Assembly: GCA_032622095.1 (NCBI GenBank)
Contig: CP136066.1
Span: forward strand, 53,040,609 to 53,104,608
Source: Siphonodentalium dalli
Lineage: Eukaryota > Mollusca > Scaphopoda > Gadilida > Siphonodentaliidae
DNA: 64,000 nt
Direction: 5' to 3'
Shown here: in pieces, positions 23,513 through 36,503 of the stretch
Layout: every line of letters starts with the position of its first letter
Numbering within the stretch: position 1 is the first letter of the stretch
The notes under the pieces: generated by a model
Databases searched by the model: none
Told to the model about the DNA's origin: nothing
Seen by the model: only the letters and a program-made list of their open reading frames with translations
Program-made: the position numbers and the translations under genes

Positions 23513-23821
23513 TGACTACTATCTAACCTACCCATAAACTATTAGCATGACCTGGTGTATCACATAGCAACACAAGATGAGCATTGGGCTAATTTTGACC
23601 TGTACTCAACAGTCAAACTGTGAGTATGTGTTCAACAAGGAGAATCCCCTAATTACATATTATCAGCATCCCTCTATCCAAAGAATTGATGTGGCCTTCC
23701 CGGAACTCTAGTAATGTTTTGTATGATGTTTTTAATGTATTTTTGCACAGATTTTAGCCTTATATCCTTTTAGCCTATACATGCTCGCGGTGTCACTGCA
23801 TGAGAGCTTTCTTATCTGATA

Positions 23822-24031
23822 CAGTAATGCTCTAGTTAATCGACTTCTTAACCACAGCAGAATTATGGGTAACTTTTCAGGATTTAGTCAGAAATATGGC
23901 TTGTTGCCATTCACCGAAAAGCTCTCGAGAGCTTTCCGATGAATGGCAACAAGCCATATTTCCGACTAAATCCTGAAAAGTTATCCATAATTCTGCTGTG
24001 GTTAAGGAGTCGATTAATTAGAGCATTACTG
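23822..24031. mobile_element. Palindromic CAGTAATG MITE, copy 1
   Basis: A 210-bp near-perfect palindrome flanked by TA at 23820-23821 and 24032-24033. The ends are CAGTAATGCTCTA...TAGAGCATTACTG, with centre GAAAAGCTCTCGAGAGCTTTCC. The TA target and CAGT ends suggest a Tc1/mariner-type MITE. Confidence 0.88.
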
Positions 24032-24802
24032 TATGGTTTACTTATTGACTTAAATCAGGGGAAAAAAACCCTATTTTCATATTATCAGCATCCCTGTCCA
24101 AAAAATGGTGTGTAATTACTGGACCTTTGGTGTCTCAGTCCTGAAGCTCTAGTTTTTCTTATTAAATCAGCAGCTCTAGCACAAATCTATAGTATTTCCA
24201 TGATCATATTGTGTGAATGTGGTGTCACCGAGGGCTTGCTTCCCTCATATGGTGTGCCTGTATACTCGAAAATTGAAGAAAATCAATGTCGCCCCAACTA
24301 ATACAGAAAGTAATGCTATTGCAAGTAGCCCCAACTAATATATACCGAAATATGGCTTGTTGCCATTCATCGAAAAGCTCTCGAGAGCTTTCCGATGAAT
24401 GGCAACAAGCCATATTTCCGACTAAATCCTGAAAAGTTATCCATAATTCTGCTGTGGTTAAGGAGTCGATTAATTAGAGCATTACTGTATGGTTTACTTA
24501 TTGACTTAAATCAGGGGGGGAAAAACCCTATTTTCATATTATCAGCATCCCTGTCCAAAAAATGGTGTGTAATTACTGGAGCTTTGGTGTCTCAGTCCTG
24601 AAGCTCTAGTTTTTCTTATTAAATCAGCAGCTCTTGCACAAATCTATAGTATTTCCATGATCATATTGTGTGAATGTGGTGTCACCGAGGGCTTGCTTCC
24701 CTCATATGGTGTGCCTGTATACTCGAAAATTGAAGAAAATCAATGTCGCCCCAACTAATACAGAAAGTAATGCTATTGCAAGTAGCCCCAACTAATATAT
24801 AC
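23891..24802 (+). repeat. 456-bp tandem duplication
   Basis: 23891-24346 is repeated at 24347-24802 with very few differences. The unit starts inside the palindromic MITE, so the second copy carries a MITE lacking most of its left arm (24345-24487). The inverted copy A' has only one unit, so this duplication followed the A/A' duplication or was lost on the right. Confidence 0.9.
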
Positions 24803-26189
24803 CGAAGATAATATAATGCTATCACGAATCGCTCCAACTAAAACAGAAGGTGATACTATTGCGAGTCAGCCATTTTGATAAAGAAGTTGGGCTAGCTCTC
24901 TACCCATCCAAACCAATGAAACCAAGAAGTGACATGTCAATAGGAGTTAATGCTAAGTTATGGAGAAACCTATTTATTCACCAGGGGTGTTTTGTTACAT
25001 ATAACCATGAATTGCGCTTAAGCACAATTAATTATTAAATGTGAATTTGGCCTCCCATACAAAGCATCTATCAGTACATCTACATGTACATACACAGGCC
25101 CCTGGGGAAAAAAAACTGAATTACCAATATAGACTATTAGTCTAGGCTGTGCTGGGGGGTGATCGTCGCACATCGAGGGAATTTATGCGACCATCATTTT
25201 CTTATGGGAAAATTACTCTAGTTTTCGAATTCAGAGGGCGCCGAGCCGAGATAGGTGACAAAATATAACTTTTCACTATGTTTCATAGGGTACCCTACCT
25301 AAAAAATGACATATTTTCATAGGTTGACAGGCATTAGCCAACTGGTTAACAGGGCATCAACATCGGAAAGATTGTAAACATATTTGCAAATTATGAACGA
25401 ATATAGACACTTAATCAGATTCAACATCGTTTTCATGCTTTCGTTCTGATTTCGTGACGTCATGGTCAAATATGTAGCGTGACGCGTCAAACATTCATGG
25501 CGATTCAGACAAAGTGTTGTGCGTCAACTCTGTGCAAAGATAGCATATCTGTCGAATTCTTCCAAGTTATATATTTTTGGAAATGGAAGGGCACCCCCTA
25601 TATAATGATGTTCATACTTTCATTCTATCTTTCCAAGTATTGATATAATAGACAAAAACTTAACCCTGCCCCCAATTTCACAAATAACCACATATATGTG
25701 CCCATGCAGTTTGTGTCCACCAAATACATTGACAATGCACAGTTTACCTTTTCATGTTGTGTAGAATGGTACGGCGACACTGATAATGTAAAACATCGTT
25801 CAAATCCTAGATTAGGAAGGTAATACAATCCAAGATGGCGTCCAAGATGGCCGCCAATTTTTATATTGACACTCTATACACCAGATGTATGGTAACCGGA
25901 CTAGATCATCGCGAGTACTTTATGTAATATGGCCTTGTCTTGGATGGATTCTGTATCTTAATACGTATAAGGCAATTGGCGACGTAAAACCGATGATGAA
26001 GACCAAAATGGCCGCCAAAATAAACAGAACTGTTCAGATAAAACGACCAACTTCTGAGTTATAAAATCACATGGTATGACTGTTGTAGCTTTTTTGTTCG
26101 TACATATATGTCATTGTGTCCAACATGATCCGTATCTGAAGAAACTAGGGACATTAAGATAGTAACTGTTCATTAATTTCTCGAAATAA

Positions 26190-29100
26190 CGACATCATAT
26201 AATGTCAAATTGCCTAAATAGGACCGAATTTCAAACTGACATCCAATCATTTGATGGTATATATGTCAATGTTCTGCTACACGATGCTACAACTGCAAAC
26301 ATCCACATTAGTATAGCAATAATGGAAGCCACAATGCCGATTAAAACATGCCTATGCAGTGTATGCACTAAAAGTTATATAATTATTCAATTATCAATAA
26401 ATAAAGGAGTTTTTCCATGCTAGTAGCACATTAGACCCGCAATCGTAAACCGTCTGGAGATAACGGATCTACAATAATTGCGGATATTTTGTTTATACAA
26501 AAATGTTGGCCAACTGTGTTCACATTACCCCGCCAATGTCGTCAACTGCTTACCATGGTAGTTGGTTTCTACGTTCAAAGAAGCGATGTTCCAATGTAAT
26601 AACGGACAATAATCACCAGCAATTTAGACCGAACTAAAATTGTTTTCTCTACATTTCCTCGGGATGCCACCCCGCACGGAAATGGGTGTTTACATAAGCA
26701 GTTCTAATTCGTATTTGTTTAGTACTTCTCAACTCTGAAGATTTAGATAACAATAAACGGTTACATGTTCGTTGCAAATACTCATTTTTATGAACTATTC
26801 ACAGTTGCAACCGATAGTTTAAATCAATTTCCCACCAACGTCAATTTCCCACCATGGGTGGTTGACGAGTTAATTCACAGGTTTATGCCCTCACTTCCAT
26901 ATCATTTTATTTCACACCTGCAGTTCAGGTTTCACGTCGCTGTCGCAATATATTAATACATATATTGAGCGTTTTGTTATGATGATCATCCATTTCGTCA
27001 AGAGACGAAGAAATAATAAGTTTCTGCCATATTTTATATTGGATAAGGCCTATCCACTCGTAGACACTTTTGTTAGACATTTAACCACCGATAACATGAC
27101 TTCATCATGCTGGTACTTATCAGCAATGAGTAACATACATCTATCGGATCTACACAGCCAGTTACACGATTAAGTTGATGTTCTGGTCTTATGTGAACCT
27201 AATTTAATCATTAGCTGTCGGGGAACACTATAAAAAAGTTGGTTGGCACATGTGCGCGGGCATTTCTGCCAAGTACGATAAGCCGAGAAGTTGCAATAGT
27301 TAATTCACTGTGACAGTATTGTTGGATTAAATTGACCTGACCAATCATATGATGCAATCCAATTACTCTTCAGCTGGATACGTGATTGTTCCCAACAAGT
27401 AATTGTTTATCATAAGTAATTCATAAATGGCACTGAATGGCATGGGTATATATAATAGAAAAATGGACAAATTTTATTAATATTGGGACTAAATTCAAAT
27501 TATAAGAAATATTTCTTTTTTCGATTTAATAAGGTGGCGAGTTAGAATCGACAATTTTGAAGACAAATTAACTTCAATCGCATAACCTTAGTCGAGACTA
27601 GATCCATTTATTAAAATAACACTTAACTGGTTTTCAAAGGGCAAATATGTTTGCATTATTTGTGTGCAATTTACATTACCATAACTCAAAGCATGAAGTA
27701 TCTCGATCTAAATTCCTACCAGGTGTACACATAAGAAAGTAGAGAGATTACTAATTTAATATGCTGGAAGCAAAGGGTGTTGCTACTTTCGAAGTTTCAT
27801 ATGTGTGGGATACTATGTGTAAGTTTACTATATGTCTTGCCACATGTCGCAGAAGAATCCATATTATGAGCAAATAGGTCCAACAGCCATCAAATGTCCG
27901 ACTGCGATTGTCTATATATGTCATACATTCAATCCAACATTCAAACAAGAACGTTTGTCATTGTCGAATATAGGACCGTCGCCACATGCAACGATGGAAC
28001 CTGGTTTGATTGTATGTGCTCACAAGGTAAACTTACTCAAAATATACCGACCCATTACGGCTTCAAATTCCTCAATATTAAGCTAAAATAAGGATTTAAA
28101 TCAATTGTTTTCTGGGACGTCTACTTAGATGAATGCACGCAATAACTACCACACCTATGTACATTATCTGATATGTGTGATAATCGCATGCTTGCATATA
28201 TGCTTTCGGTCAGATACATATAACTGGTTCGCGCATATCGTAAAATGTATCCTGGGGGCAATTACCACAATCATGAATATTTGACAAATATCAGAGACGT
28301 AGGTTGTTCCATTGCAGAAAATTGGCGATCGTGCAAAGGAGCTGCTAATTATTGTTTGTGTTAAAAGTACTCCACGGCTACTATATTTCTTGAGAATGTC
28401 CTACCTGTAGCGGTTATACTCTATTTTGATTAAAAACTAATTCCGCGGCTATGGCTGATAACATGTGACCAACGAGTTGTCATCCCGTTGCTTGAAATGG
28501 ATCAGCATCAGTGAAAGGGACAAATTTAGTATGACAAGCATCATTCTAATGCTGAGCAACTGAGTATATGACATTTTGAGCACGTCTTCTAACTGTGTGG
28601 CTTTCTAATCCTTGTACTTTTCATCTTTGGTTAATTGCCGAGATTGCTCCATACTGATATATAAATTGGATGATACAGTGTTATCCCATTCGAGTACTGT
28701 ACCTTGTACCTGATTATCATAGTTGGGTACGTGTGACGGAGAGTCGTGTGATACCTACAGTGTGAGACCAACTTTCATGGATCCAAATTTCATGGGACTT
28801 AGCACAATCAATACCACGGCCTCACACTTATTAGTATTTACAAATGAGGGGTCAGTTTTGATAATATTCTACCTGTTCCAACCAAACCTGAAAGTTGGTT
28901 CTGTGCAACATTCTTGGGGTAAGCTCCAAGTAACTTGATATTATTTAAAATGACCAATGCCTTGTATGAAGTTAAATACTGAATGCATATAATGTGTTTA
29001 AATATATTGTGATAGCAACGCGAATTCTGGACAGCCGGGAAGATATAAAATAATATGGAAGCGAATGCATATATATAACTCGCCGAAGGCATCAGCCACT

Positions 29101-29690
29101 ACTCAGACATACAAGATATATAGTACATTAGCAGGACAATAATTATACTATTGGTCGTCAATGTGTATTCAATACAATAATTAATACACCTGCAACCACG
29201 CATATCAAGCGGCATAGAATTAAGTACAGATAAGCAAATACTCAAATGAACTGCTTAAGTAAATAAGCATAACTCCACGTCTTATGGGACCATAGCGAGA
29301 ATATAACGACACAGATACGTATTTTGTCAGATTTGTTTCGGTTATTTCAATAGAACATCACTCCAATGAACGTGAAAATCAATTACCCCACTACGCATTG
29401 ACAACATTGATGAGATATATAAAATAAATTGTCCATTCTTTGCATACCCGCACTTATCAGGATTCTAAATTGGTTGTTATTGCTTGACGGTTTGTGTAAG
29501 CGGGTCTAATGAGTCATTACCGTGGACACCTACATTGGTTATTGAGGATTGAATATGTATATTTAGTCGGCATTGTAGCTTCAATTCTTATTGTACTAAT
29601 ATAAAAGTCAGCAGTTTCATCACCAAGCAGAACGTTGACTTGTATACCACAAAATGGATGTCAGGTTGAAACACTATCCCATTGTGGCAA
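26190..29690. other. Spacer of the large inverted repeat
   Basis: No similarity to the arms was seen. Small open frames occur; one at 27894-28024 contains 'VATCNDGTWFDCMCSQ' and is followed by CACAAG|GTAAAC, a possible splice donor, but its upstream border is not convincing. No recognised gene. Confidence 0.4.
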
Positions 29691-31234
29691 TTTGGCATTG
29701 CATGTCGATTTTGAGAAATAAAATGAGCATTTAATTTCTCAATGCCAACAGTTTTATTGGATTCTGATCACATTATCAACAGACATATATGCACGAACGA
29801 ATAAGCTACAAAACTCATAACATGCAGATGACATAACATTGCAACTCGGAAGCAGGTAATTTTATCGGAACATTTTTTAGTTTTATGGCGGCCATTTTGG
29901 TCTCCATCATTGTTTTACGTAACCAGTTGACTTATACATATTACAATACAGCCTCTATGAAATAAAGATCAGTTACAACCGGTGTGCACACTCAGTGTGC
30001 ACAGAGTGCCGATATTAAACTTGGCAGCCATCTTGGACGCCATCTTGGATTTTATTACCTTCATAATCTAGGATTTGAACGGAATCTTACATTATCCATG
30101 TCCCCGGATGGTTCTGCCCTATATGACACTACAAAATGTGCATTGTCGATGTTTTATTGGAAACAACCTGCATGGGTGCATTTAAGTGGATATTTGTGAA
30201 ATTGGGGTGAGGGTTAAGCTTTTCTCGATTAGTTTACCATTTGGAGATATATAATAAAGATAGGAACATCATTTTGTAGGTAATACCCTTCCATTTGCAA
30301 AAATATTTAACTTGGAAGAATTCGACAGATATGCTATATTTGCACAGAGTTGATGATCTAGTCCGGTTACCATACATCTGGTGTATAGAGTGTCAATATA
30401 AAAATTGGCGGCCATCTTGGACGCCATCTTTGATTTTATATTACCTTCCTAATCTAGGATTTGAACGGTGTTTTACATTATCGGTGTCGCCGTCCGATTC
30501 TACACAATATGAAAAGGTAAACTGTGCATTGTCAATTTATTTGGTGGACACAAACTGCATGGACACATATATGTGGTTATTTGTGAAATTGGGGGGAGGG
30601 TTAAGTTTTTGTCTATTATATCAATACATGGAAAGATAGAATGTAAGTATGAACATCATTATATAGGTGGTACCCTTCCATTTCCAAAAATATATAACTT
30701 GGAAGAATTCGACAGATATGCTATCTTTGCACAGAGTTGACGCACAACACTTTGTCTGAATCGCCATGAATGTTTGACGCGTCACGCTACATATTTTACC
30801 ATGACGTCACGAAATCAGAACGAAAGCATGAAAACGATGTTGAATCTGATTAAGTGTCTATATTCGTTCATAATTTGCAAATATGTTTACAATCTTTCCG
30901 ATGTTGATGCCCTGTTAACCAGTTGGCTAATGCCTGTCAACCTATGAAAATATGTCATTTTTTAGGTAGGGTACCCTATGAAACATAGTGAAAAGTTATA
31001 TTTTGTCACGTATCTCGGCTCGGCACCCTCTGGATTCGAAAAATTTTCCATAAGAAAATGATGGTCGCATAAATTCCCCCGATGTGCGACGATCACCCCC
31101 CAGCCCAGCCTAGACTATATACAATGAGTATACCAGTCACTGGTATAGTCCATATTGGTATTATTGTATTTTTCTCCAGGGGCTTGTGAGTAGATGTATT
31201 CATAAAATATCAATTGGATAAAACATTCATTGTA

Positions 31235-32472
31235 TGGGAGGCCAAATTCACATTTAATAATTAATTGTGCTTAAGCGCAATCAATTGCGCTTAAGCGCAA
31301 TTCATGGTTATATGTAACAAAACACCCCTGGTGAATAAATAGGTTTCTCCATAACTTAGCATTAACTCATATTGACATGTCACTTCTTGGTTTCATTGAT
31401 TTGGATGGGTAGGGAGCTAGCCCAACTTCTTTATCAAAATGGCTGACTCGCAATAGTATCACCTTCTGTTTTAGTTGGAGCGATTCGTGATAGCATTATA
31501 TTATCTTCGGTATATATTAGTTCGGGCTACTTGCAATAGCATTACTTTCTGTATTAGTCGGGGCGACATTGATTTTCTTCAATTTTCGAGTATACAGGCA
31601 CACCATATGAGGGAAGCAAGCCCTCGTGACACCACATTCACACTATATGATCATGGAAATACTATAGATTTGTGCAAGAGCTGCTGATTTAATAAGAAAA
31701 ACTAGAGCTTCAGGACTGAGACACCAAAGCTCCAGTAATTACACACCATTTTTTGGACAGGGATGCTGATAATATGAAAATAGGGTTTTTTCACCCTGAT
31801 TTAAGTCAATAAGTAAACCATACAGTAATGCTCTAATTAATCGACTCCTTAACCACAGCAGAATTATGGATAACTTTTCAGGATTTAGTTGGAAATATGG
31901 CTTGTTGCCATTCATCGGAAAGCTCTCGAGAGCTTTTCGATGAATGGCAACAAGGCATATTTCCGACTAAATCCTGAAAAGTTACCCATAATTCTGCTGT
32001 GGTTAAGAAGTCGATTAAATAGAGCATTACTGTATGAGGTAAGAAAGCCCTCATGCAGTGACACCGCATGCATGTATAGGATATTAACATAGTAAAGGCT
32101 AAAATCTGTGCAAAAATACATTAAAAATATCATACAAAACATTACTAGAGTTCCGGGAAGGCGACATCAATTCTTTGGATAGAGGGATGCTGATAATATG
32201 TAATTAGGGGATTCTCCTTGTTGAACACATACTCACAGTTTGACTGTTGAGTAAAGGTCAAAATTAGCCCAATGCTCATCTTGTGTTGCTAGGTGATACA
32301 CCAGGTCATGCTAATAGTTTATGGGTAGGTTGATTAATTGCGCTTAAGCGTAAATGCCCTTATTGCGCTTAAGCACAATATGTGGTATTTGCGCTTAAGC
32401 GCAATTGATTGCACTTAAGCGCAATCAATTGCGCTTAAGCGCAATTCATTATTAAATGTGAATTTGGCCTCC
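31235..32472 (-). mobile_element. Element A', inverted copy of A
   Basis: Starts TGGGAGGCCAAATTC after TA at 31233-31234 and ends GGCCTCC, with the last two bases altered. The palindromic MITE lies at the same place as in A, so it was present before A and A' separated. It has one unit of the 456-bp sequence. Confidence 0.8.
31823..32032. mobile_element. Palindromic CAGTAATG MITE, copy 2
   Basis: 210-bp palindrome flanked by TA at 31821-31822 and 32033-32034, at the position in A' equivalent to 23822-24031 in A. Confidence 0.88.
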
Positions 32473-32496
32473 TTATCATTGTGTACATGTATATCG

Positions 32497-32870
32497 ACAA
32501 TACATGTTATGTCTCAAGTAAATAACTTTGTACTACGGTACAGTAATTGATACTCTCAACGCGGTTACCATTGAACATTTGGACTATTGAACCCTCAAAC
32601 TATTGAACTTCTTGACAATCGAACCCATCGGACTACTAATAATGACCACTCGGTCTAACGCACTGTCATTGAATCATCATAAATATGATTGAGGTACATG
32701 TAATAATGTACATAATTGCGGTAATGGTTATGTGACCCTATGAATTGCTCCAAGCTATATTTCTGCTTTAAATTTCAATCAAATTGTCCCTATTGTATGG
32801 ACTTATCGAGTTTTGGTTTTCATCCAAAAAGCCAAATTGCACTGAGAAACTATACACATGTAAATGTATT
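32497..32870 (+). repeat. Direct repeat D' (right)
   Basis: Same orientation as D at 22775-23170 although it flanks the inverted arm, so it breaks the symmetry of the large palindrome. Confidence 0.8.
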
Positions 32871-32879
32871 AAGAGACCT

Positions 32880-33500
32880 CCATTTGCAATGAGTTAGGCA
32901 GTGATGCAGTGTGCAACTGCACCAATTCTATAAACTTAACCCACAAAGTGACATACTAGTATCATGGTCTATCCCCAAATAGAACATATGGTACATGTAC
33001 ATGGTAAGTACTGTAAAGAATGATCTGGCTGAAAGGCGGTCATGAGAAACATTAATGCGGTTTACCGTGGTTGAAACACTGCAGTAATTCACTTGGTTAC
33101 AACAAAAATATTACTGCAGTAAGATTTAATACCAGCAGATACTGCATTAGTATTGAAGTGGCTTGGGTTTTTCATAGTTGACTAATCGACAGTAAAAAAA
33201 TCAAGTCGAAGTAGACTAATCGACAACACAAATTTCCATGGAAAACTTCCAATTTACTATGTGGTTATTGAGTTAAAATCAATGAGAGATAACTGCAGTT
33301 CCAATTTTTTGTGGGACTGTAATGATTCATAGCGAATTCATGCATTGTATTGGGATACACTATCAATGATACGCATATCATGATATAATGTGTATTGCGA
33401 TACAGGAAATCAAATAATTTTTTAAGATGGGAATGTGTAAATTTAGAGCAAAACCTGCAATTTTCAAAGTTTAAATGTCTATTATGCGTGTAAATTCTTT
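32880..33500. other. No recognised feature
   Basis: Contains several CTGCAGTAAT/ATTACTGCAG phrases (33080-33120) that recur near 34225. No gene seen. Confidence 0.4.
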
Positions 33501-33503
33501 GGG

Positions 33504-33570
33504 TTCATGAAATGGAAAAAAAGTTGTAGGAGGTGTTCGTAAACCGGACTTAAAAATTGGTGTCGCCTTA
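33504..33570 (+). repeat. 67-bp inverted repeat partner
   Basis: 'gttgtaggaggtgttcgtaa' and 'gacttaaaaattggtgtcgc' match 36776-36842 inverted. A third partial copy lies at 37119-37148. Possibly the ends of an old 3.3-kb element. Confidence 0.75.
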
Positions 33571-34570
33571 TGTGTATTTAGCTCATATAGTTAACTATTA
33601 AAGGTGCTCAATCAGATTCGATGGTCCCCATATAATCAGATTCCAACAACATTTTTTTTAGAAATGCTGCTTCAGTTATCAGAATCGATTAATTGCCCAA
33701 AAATAATGCTAACCACTGTCAACTGCATGTATAGTATAAAATTGCCCGATACATTATATTTATCAACATGCTGTTCGATGAAGTTTGGCCTTATTATCAA
33801 CACAAAGCCTCTTGATTTTAGAGTTATCCATCTTCATCTGCAATTTGGTCTGAGACCGTCGGCTCGTCAAATTTTTCTGGGCCACCAATAAGTCTCGATG
33901 AACTGTATCCAGTATAAACATGTTAAACCTGATAATAATTAGAGCATGCAGTCCCTGTTGACATGCGGTATCCGCTAGTAATCTTACCACAGTAATATGT
34001 CTGTGATAACCAAGTTAATTCTTTTACCACAAAAATTCTGAATTCTATCTAGACATTTTGAAACAATAAAAAAAAATTCTGGTGTGGTTACAATGTCAAC
34101 TTAAAAAAAAAATTCATTTAAACATCGCATGAAAAATACAACCTAACTGCAAATGTGAGGTGGACCACATTCTGCAGCGGTATAACTGACTGCGGTTGAT
34201 CACATGAACACGCCTGAATACTGCAGTAATACCCAATGGTCAACCTTTATAAGGCGAGTTGATTAATTAAAGCATAGCTGTAATTTTACATGTATGTTCT
34301 ATGGACTTTGTTGGGAAAGAGAATATAGCTGTGCGAAAATGGATGATATTTCCCCACCTCAGCAGGTGTCGATTACAGAAAAATATACCAAACATACCAG
34401 TAGTTTGTTAATCCTGATGTGCTAAGTTAGAAATTTTTCAATCGAAACCTCATAAAAAAAAATATAAATTCAGTTCTCAATTTTCAAACACTTCTAGGAA
34501 ATTGTTAAAAAATATTGTTAAAAGATGCCCATTCGATTTGACACTGTAAATATACCCCTGTTCAAGTGTT

Positions 34571-34680
34571 CCTGCTAATGTGCTATGATATGCGGTTGGG
34601 TCCTGCTGAATTGCTATGAATTGCGCTACCCGCATCATAGCAATTCAGCAGGACCACCAGCATCATAGCATATTAGCAGG
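34571..34680. repeat. Nested double hairpin
   Basis: Inner perfect 19-bp stem 34601-34619 with 34635-34653 (TCCTGCTGAATTGCTATGA). Outer 19-bp stem 34571-34589 with 34662-34680, one mismatch. The two stems are related to each other (CCTGCT-A-TGCTATGA). Confidence 0.85.
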
Positions 34681-35093
34681 ACCACTTGGCCAGTGGTAAA
34701 ATAGTTTGTTTTCCATACGGATATGTGTTTTCAAATAATCATGTAATGATATCTAACATACATTTATATGATCCCATTTATAGGTTTTATTCATCACGGT
34801 CATATAAACTTTGTATACAGACAGTTTTACCAAACTTAGAATTTTTATTAGGTGCCCAAACCAAAATATCAAAACATCACCTAACTCAGTGGTATTATAA
34901 AGAAGCTCAAACTGTATGCTTTCATTGTAGCTGTAATTAATAGTATTAAAAATGTGCTCAATAAAGTTTGTTTTATCATTTATGGTCATTTGGAATTTGA
35001 ATGCTATTTAATTCTGTTTATCTATATAATTGGCTGCACTGCTAAATTTTGACTCATTTCAGTCATTGATGTCAGTACATGTAGTCCATCGAA

Positions 35094-35339
35094 ATGGCGA
35101 ACACAATCAAAGACAAATTACAAGAGGAAATACAACAAATCAATTTGATGTGCACTAAAACAGATACAGTAATGTCCTAAGTAATCGACCCCTTAACCAC
35201 AGCAGAATTATGTGTAACTTTTCAGGATTTAGTCGGAAATATGGCTTGTTGTCATTCATCGGAAAGCTCTCCCCGAGTTACCCATAATTCTGCTGTGGTT
35301 AAGGAGTCGATTAATTAGAGCATTACTGTAGTTACAAAT
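35094..35339 (+). pseudogene. Candidate first coding exon interrupted by a MITE
   Basis: ATG at 35094 in a cgaaATGG context opens 'MANTIKDKLQEEIQQINLMC' and runs to a TA where the 162-bp palindromic MITE (35167-35328) is inserted. Beyond it the frame resumes for a few codons to ACAAAT|GTATGT, a possible donor. Upstream 'cattTCAG' at 35057 could be a 5' UTR acceptor. The product is unknown and its helical, polar start is not diagnostic. The MITE introduces a stop, so this is likely broken. Confidence 0.35.
35167..35328. mobile_element. Palindromic CAGTAATG MITE, copy 3
   Basis: Flanked by TA (35165-35166 and 35329-35330). A shorter loop than copies 1 and 2. The ends are CAGTAATGTCCTAAGTAATC and ATTAGAGCATTACTG. 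Confidence 0.88.
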
Positions 35340-36082
35340 GTATGTCTAGCCTCTTGTGAAGTGTTGTGTCACTAATAAGATCTTTAATTCACATACTTGT
35401 ACTATATACCCGTTCCAAGCGTTTACAAGTGTCAGACATCGAGAAACCGACCAAAAGTTTTGGTAGTATATAGGCTAGCACTGCACCTGGGCTACATGTG
35501 CATGTACTGTAAGTGATTATAATGTACTATTTTTTTATTCTGCTGTGAAAGTTTTGCTGAATGAAATTTAAGTTTACCCCGATATTCTAAGTCTGCTCGA
35601 CTAAGATGGGGTTTTTCTCGAAAACTGATAGATATCTGAATATACATGTACGTCTTCCACTGGTTGGTATAACCTCTAAATTGACCAATTTTAATTGATT
35701 AAACTAACCCTGGTATGGAAAACTCTAATTTGTATAGCCCGATGAGCGGTTTACTGATGCCCGCCGGGGTTTATTGCCCACAGTGGTGATGATATGATGA
35801 CCAGCGTTGTGCATGGCATATGTTTATCCAGCTACTAGTAAGAATGCTACCATACATTCCAAACATTCATTAAATATCTTATTAATAGTAACCCAAACTA
35901 CACAAGAGACTAGTTTAACATAAATATAGCTATGTTCTAATTAAATGACCCCACCCCACAACAAGATTGACCACCGGTATTTGACTGTTCAACCACATTC
36001 AATTACAATGCCGCTGACCGCTGGAATGCCTCATAGTATTTACGGTATTTTGATTAATCGACAACATCGCTGTTGCAAACAT
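35340..36082. other. No recognised feature
   Basis: CATGTAC-rich sequence without convincing exons or repeats. Confidence 0.4.
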
Positions 36083-36084
36083 TA

Positions 36085-36503
36085 CTCTTGAGTGCCTAAT
36101 AAAAGTACAGGGTGGAATAATAGACTACATGTAGTACAGGTTGGACAATGACGCGTAACTGAATAATAGTACAGGGCGGAATAAACGTACAGACTGGAAC
36201 TATTAGTACCATACATCCCAACAAAACGCACCATCTGACTGCCAGTGAGGCAGTGACTGGTTTATATACTGATGCCATGTGACAGAAATAGTTTTGATTG
36301 ATAGCCAGGTCTGTGCATCTACATTGTGCTGATCACTGTCAGCAATCAGAGTTCATTTATCTATGAATAACACAATTTAAGATTGGTGAATTATTTCTTT
36401 TGGTTAATTTAATAAACGTACAGGACCAAATAACGATCGTACAGGTGGGAATTTTACCTCGATTTTAATAATCGTACATGTATGTTTATTAGGCACTCAA
36501 GAG
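36085..36503. mobile_element. TA-flanked MITE (CTCTTGAGTGCC)
   Basis: 419 bp, ends CTCTTGAGTGCCTAATAAA and reverse complement, TA on both sides. Subterminal repeats (GTACAGG, CGTACAGG, AATAATCGTAC) occur at both ends. Non-coding. Confidence 0.85.

Larger units (their letters stand above)
23307..25057 (+). mobile_element. TA-flanked element A with CGCTTAAGCG arrays
   Basis: The ends are TGGGAGGCCAAATTCACATT and its reverse complement, flanked by TA at 23305-23306 and 25058-25059. The left subterminal region (23340-23512) is a run of GCGCTTAAGCGCAAT palindromic repeats, with a shorter run at the right end. The interior holds a palindromic MITE and a 456-bp tandem duplication. No transposase frame is seen. 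An inverted copy is at 31235-32472. Confidence 0.75.
23307..26190 (+). repeat. Large inverted repeat, left arm
   Basis: Element A plus the next ~1.1 kb matches 29690-32472 in inverted orientation. Anchors include 'ctgggggggtgatcgtcg'-type sequence at 25155, 'gtagcgtgacgcgtcaaaca' at 25474 and 'aagatggcgtccaagatggc' at 25833. Divergence rises towards the centre. Confidence 0.85.
29690..32472 (-). repeat. Large inverted repeat, right arm
   Basis: Inverted match of 23307-26190. It contains an extra diverged tandem duplication of ~400 bp (about 30020-30290 and 30400-30690; shared 'ggccatcttggacgccatct' and 'tctaggatttgaacgg'). One frame, 'LPNLGFERCFTLSVSP', is conserved between the left arm (minus, 25625-25828) and the second right copy, but the first right copy has stops. 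Confidence 0.85.

Noticed and set aside
26765-27173. Two plus-strand open frames in the palindrome spacer
   Set aside because: Short, with no motif, no splice support and no second copy to compare.
25625-30640. Conserved gene with 'LPNLGFERCFTLSVSP'
   Set aside because: Conserved between two arms of one inverted duplication, but a third copy (29984-30290) has stops and frame changes; shared ancestry explains it.
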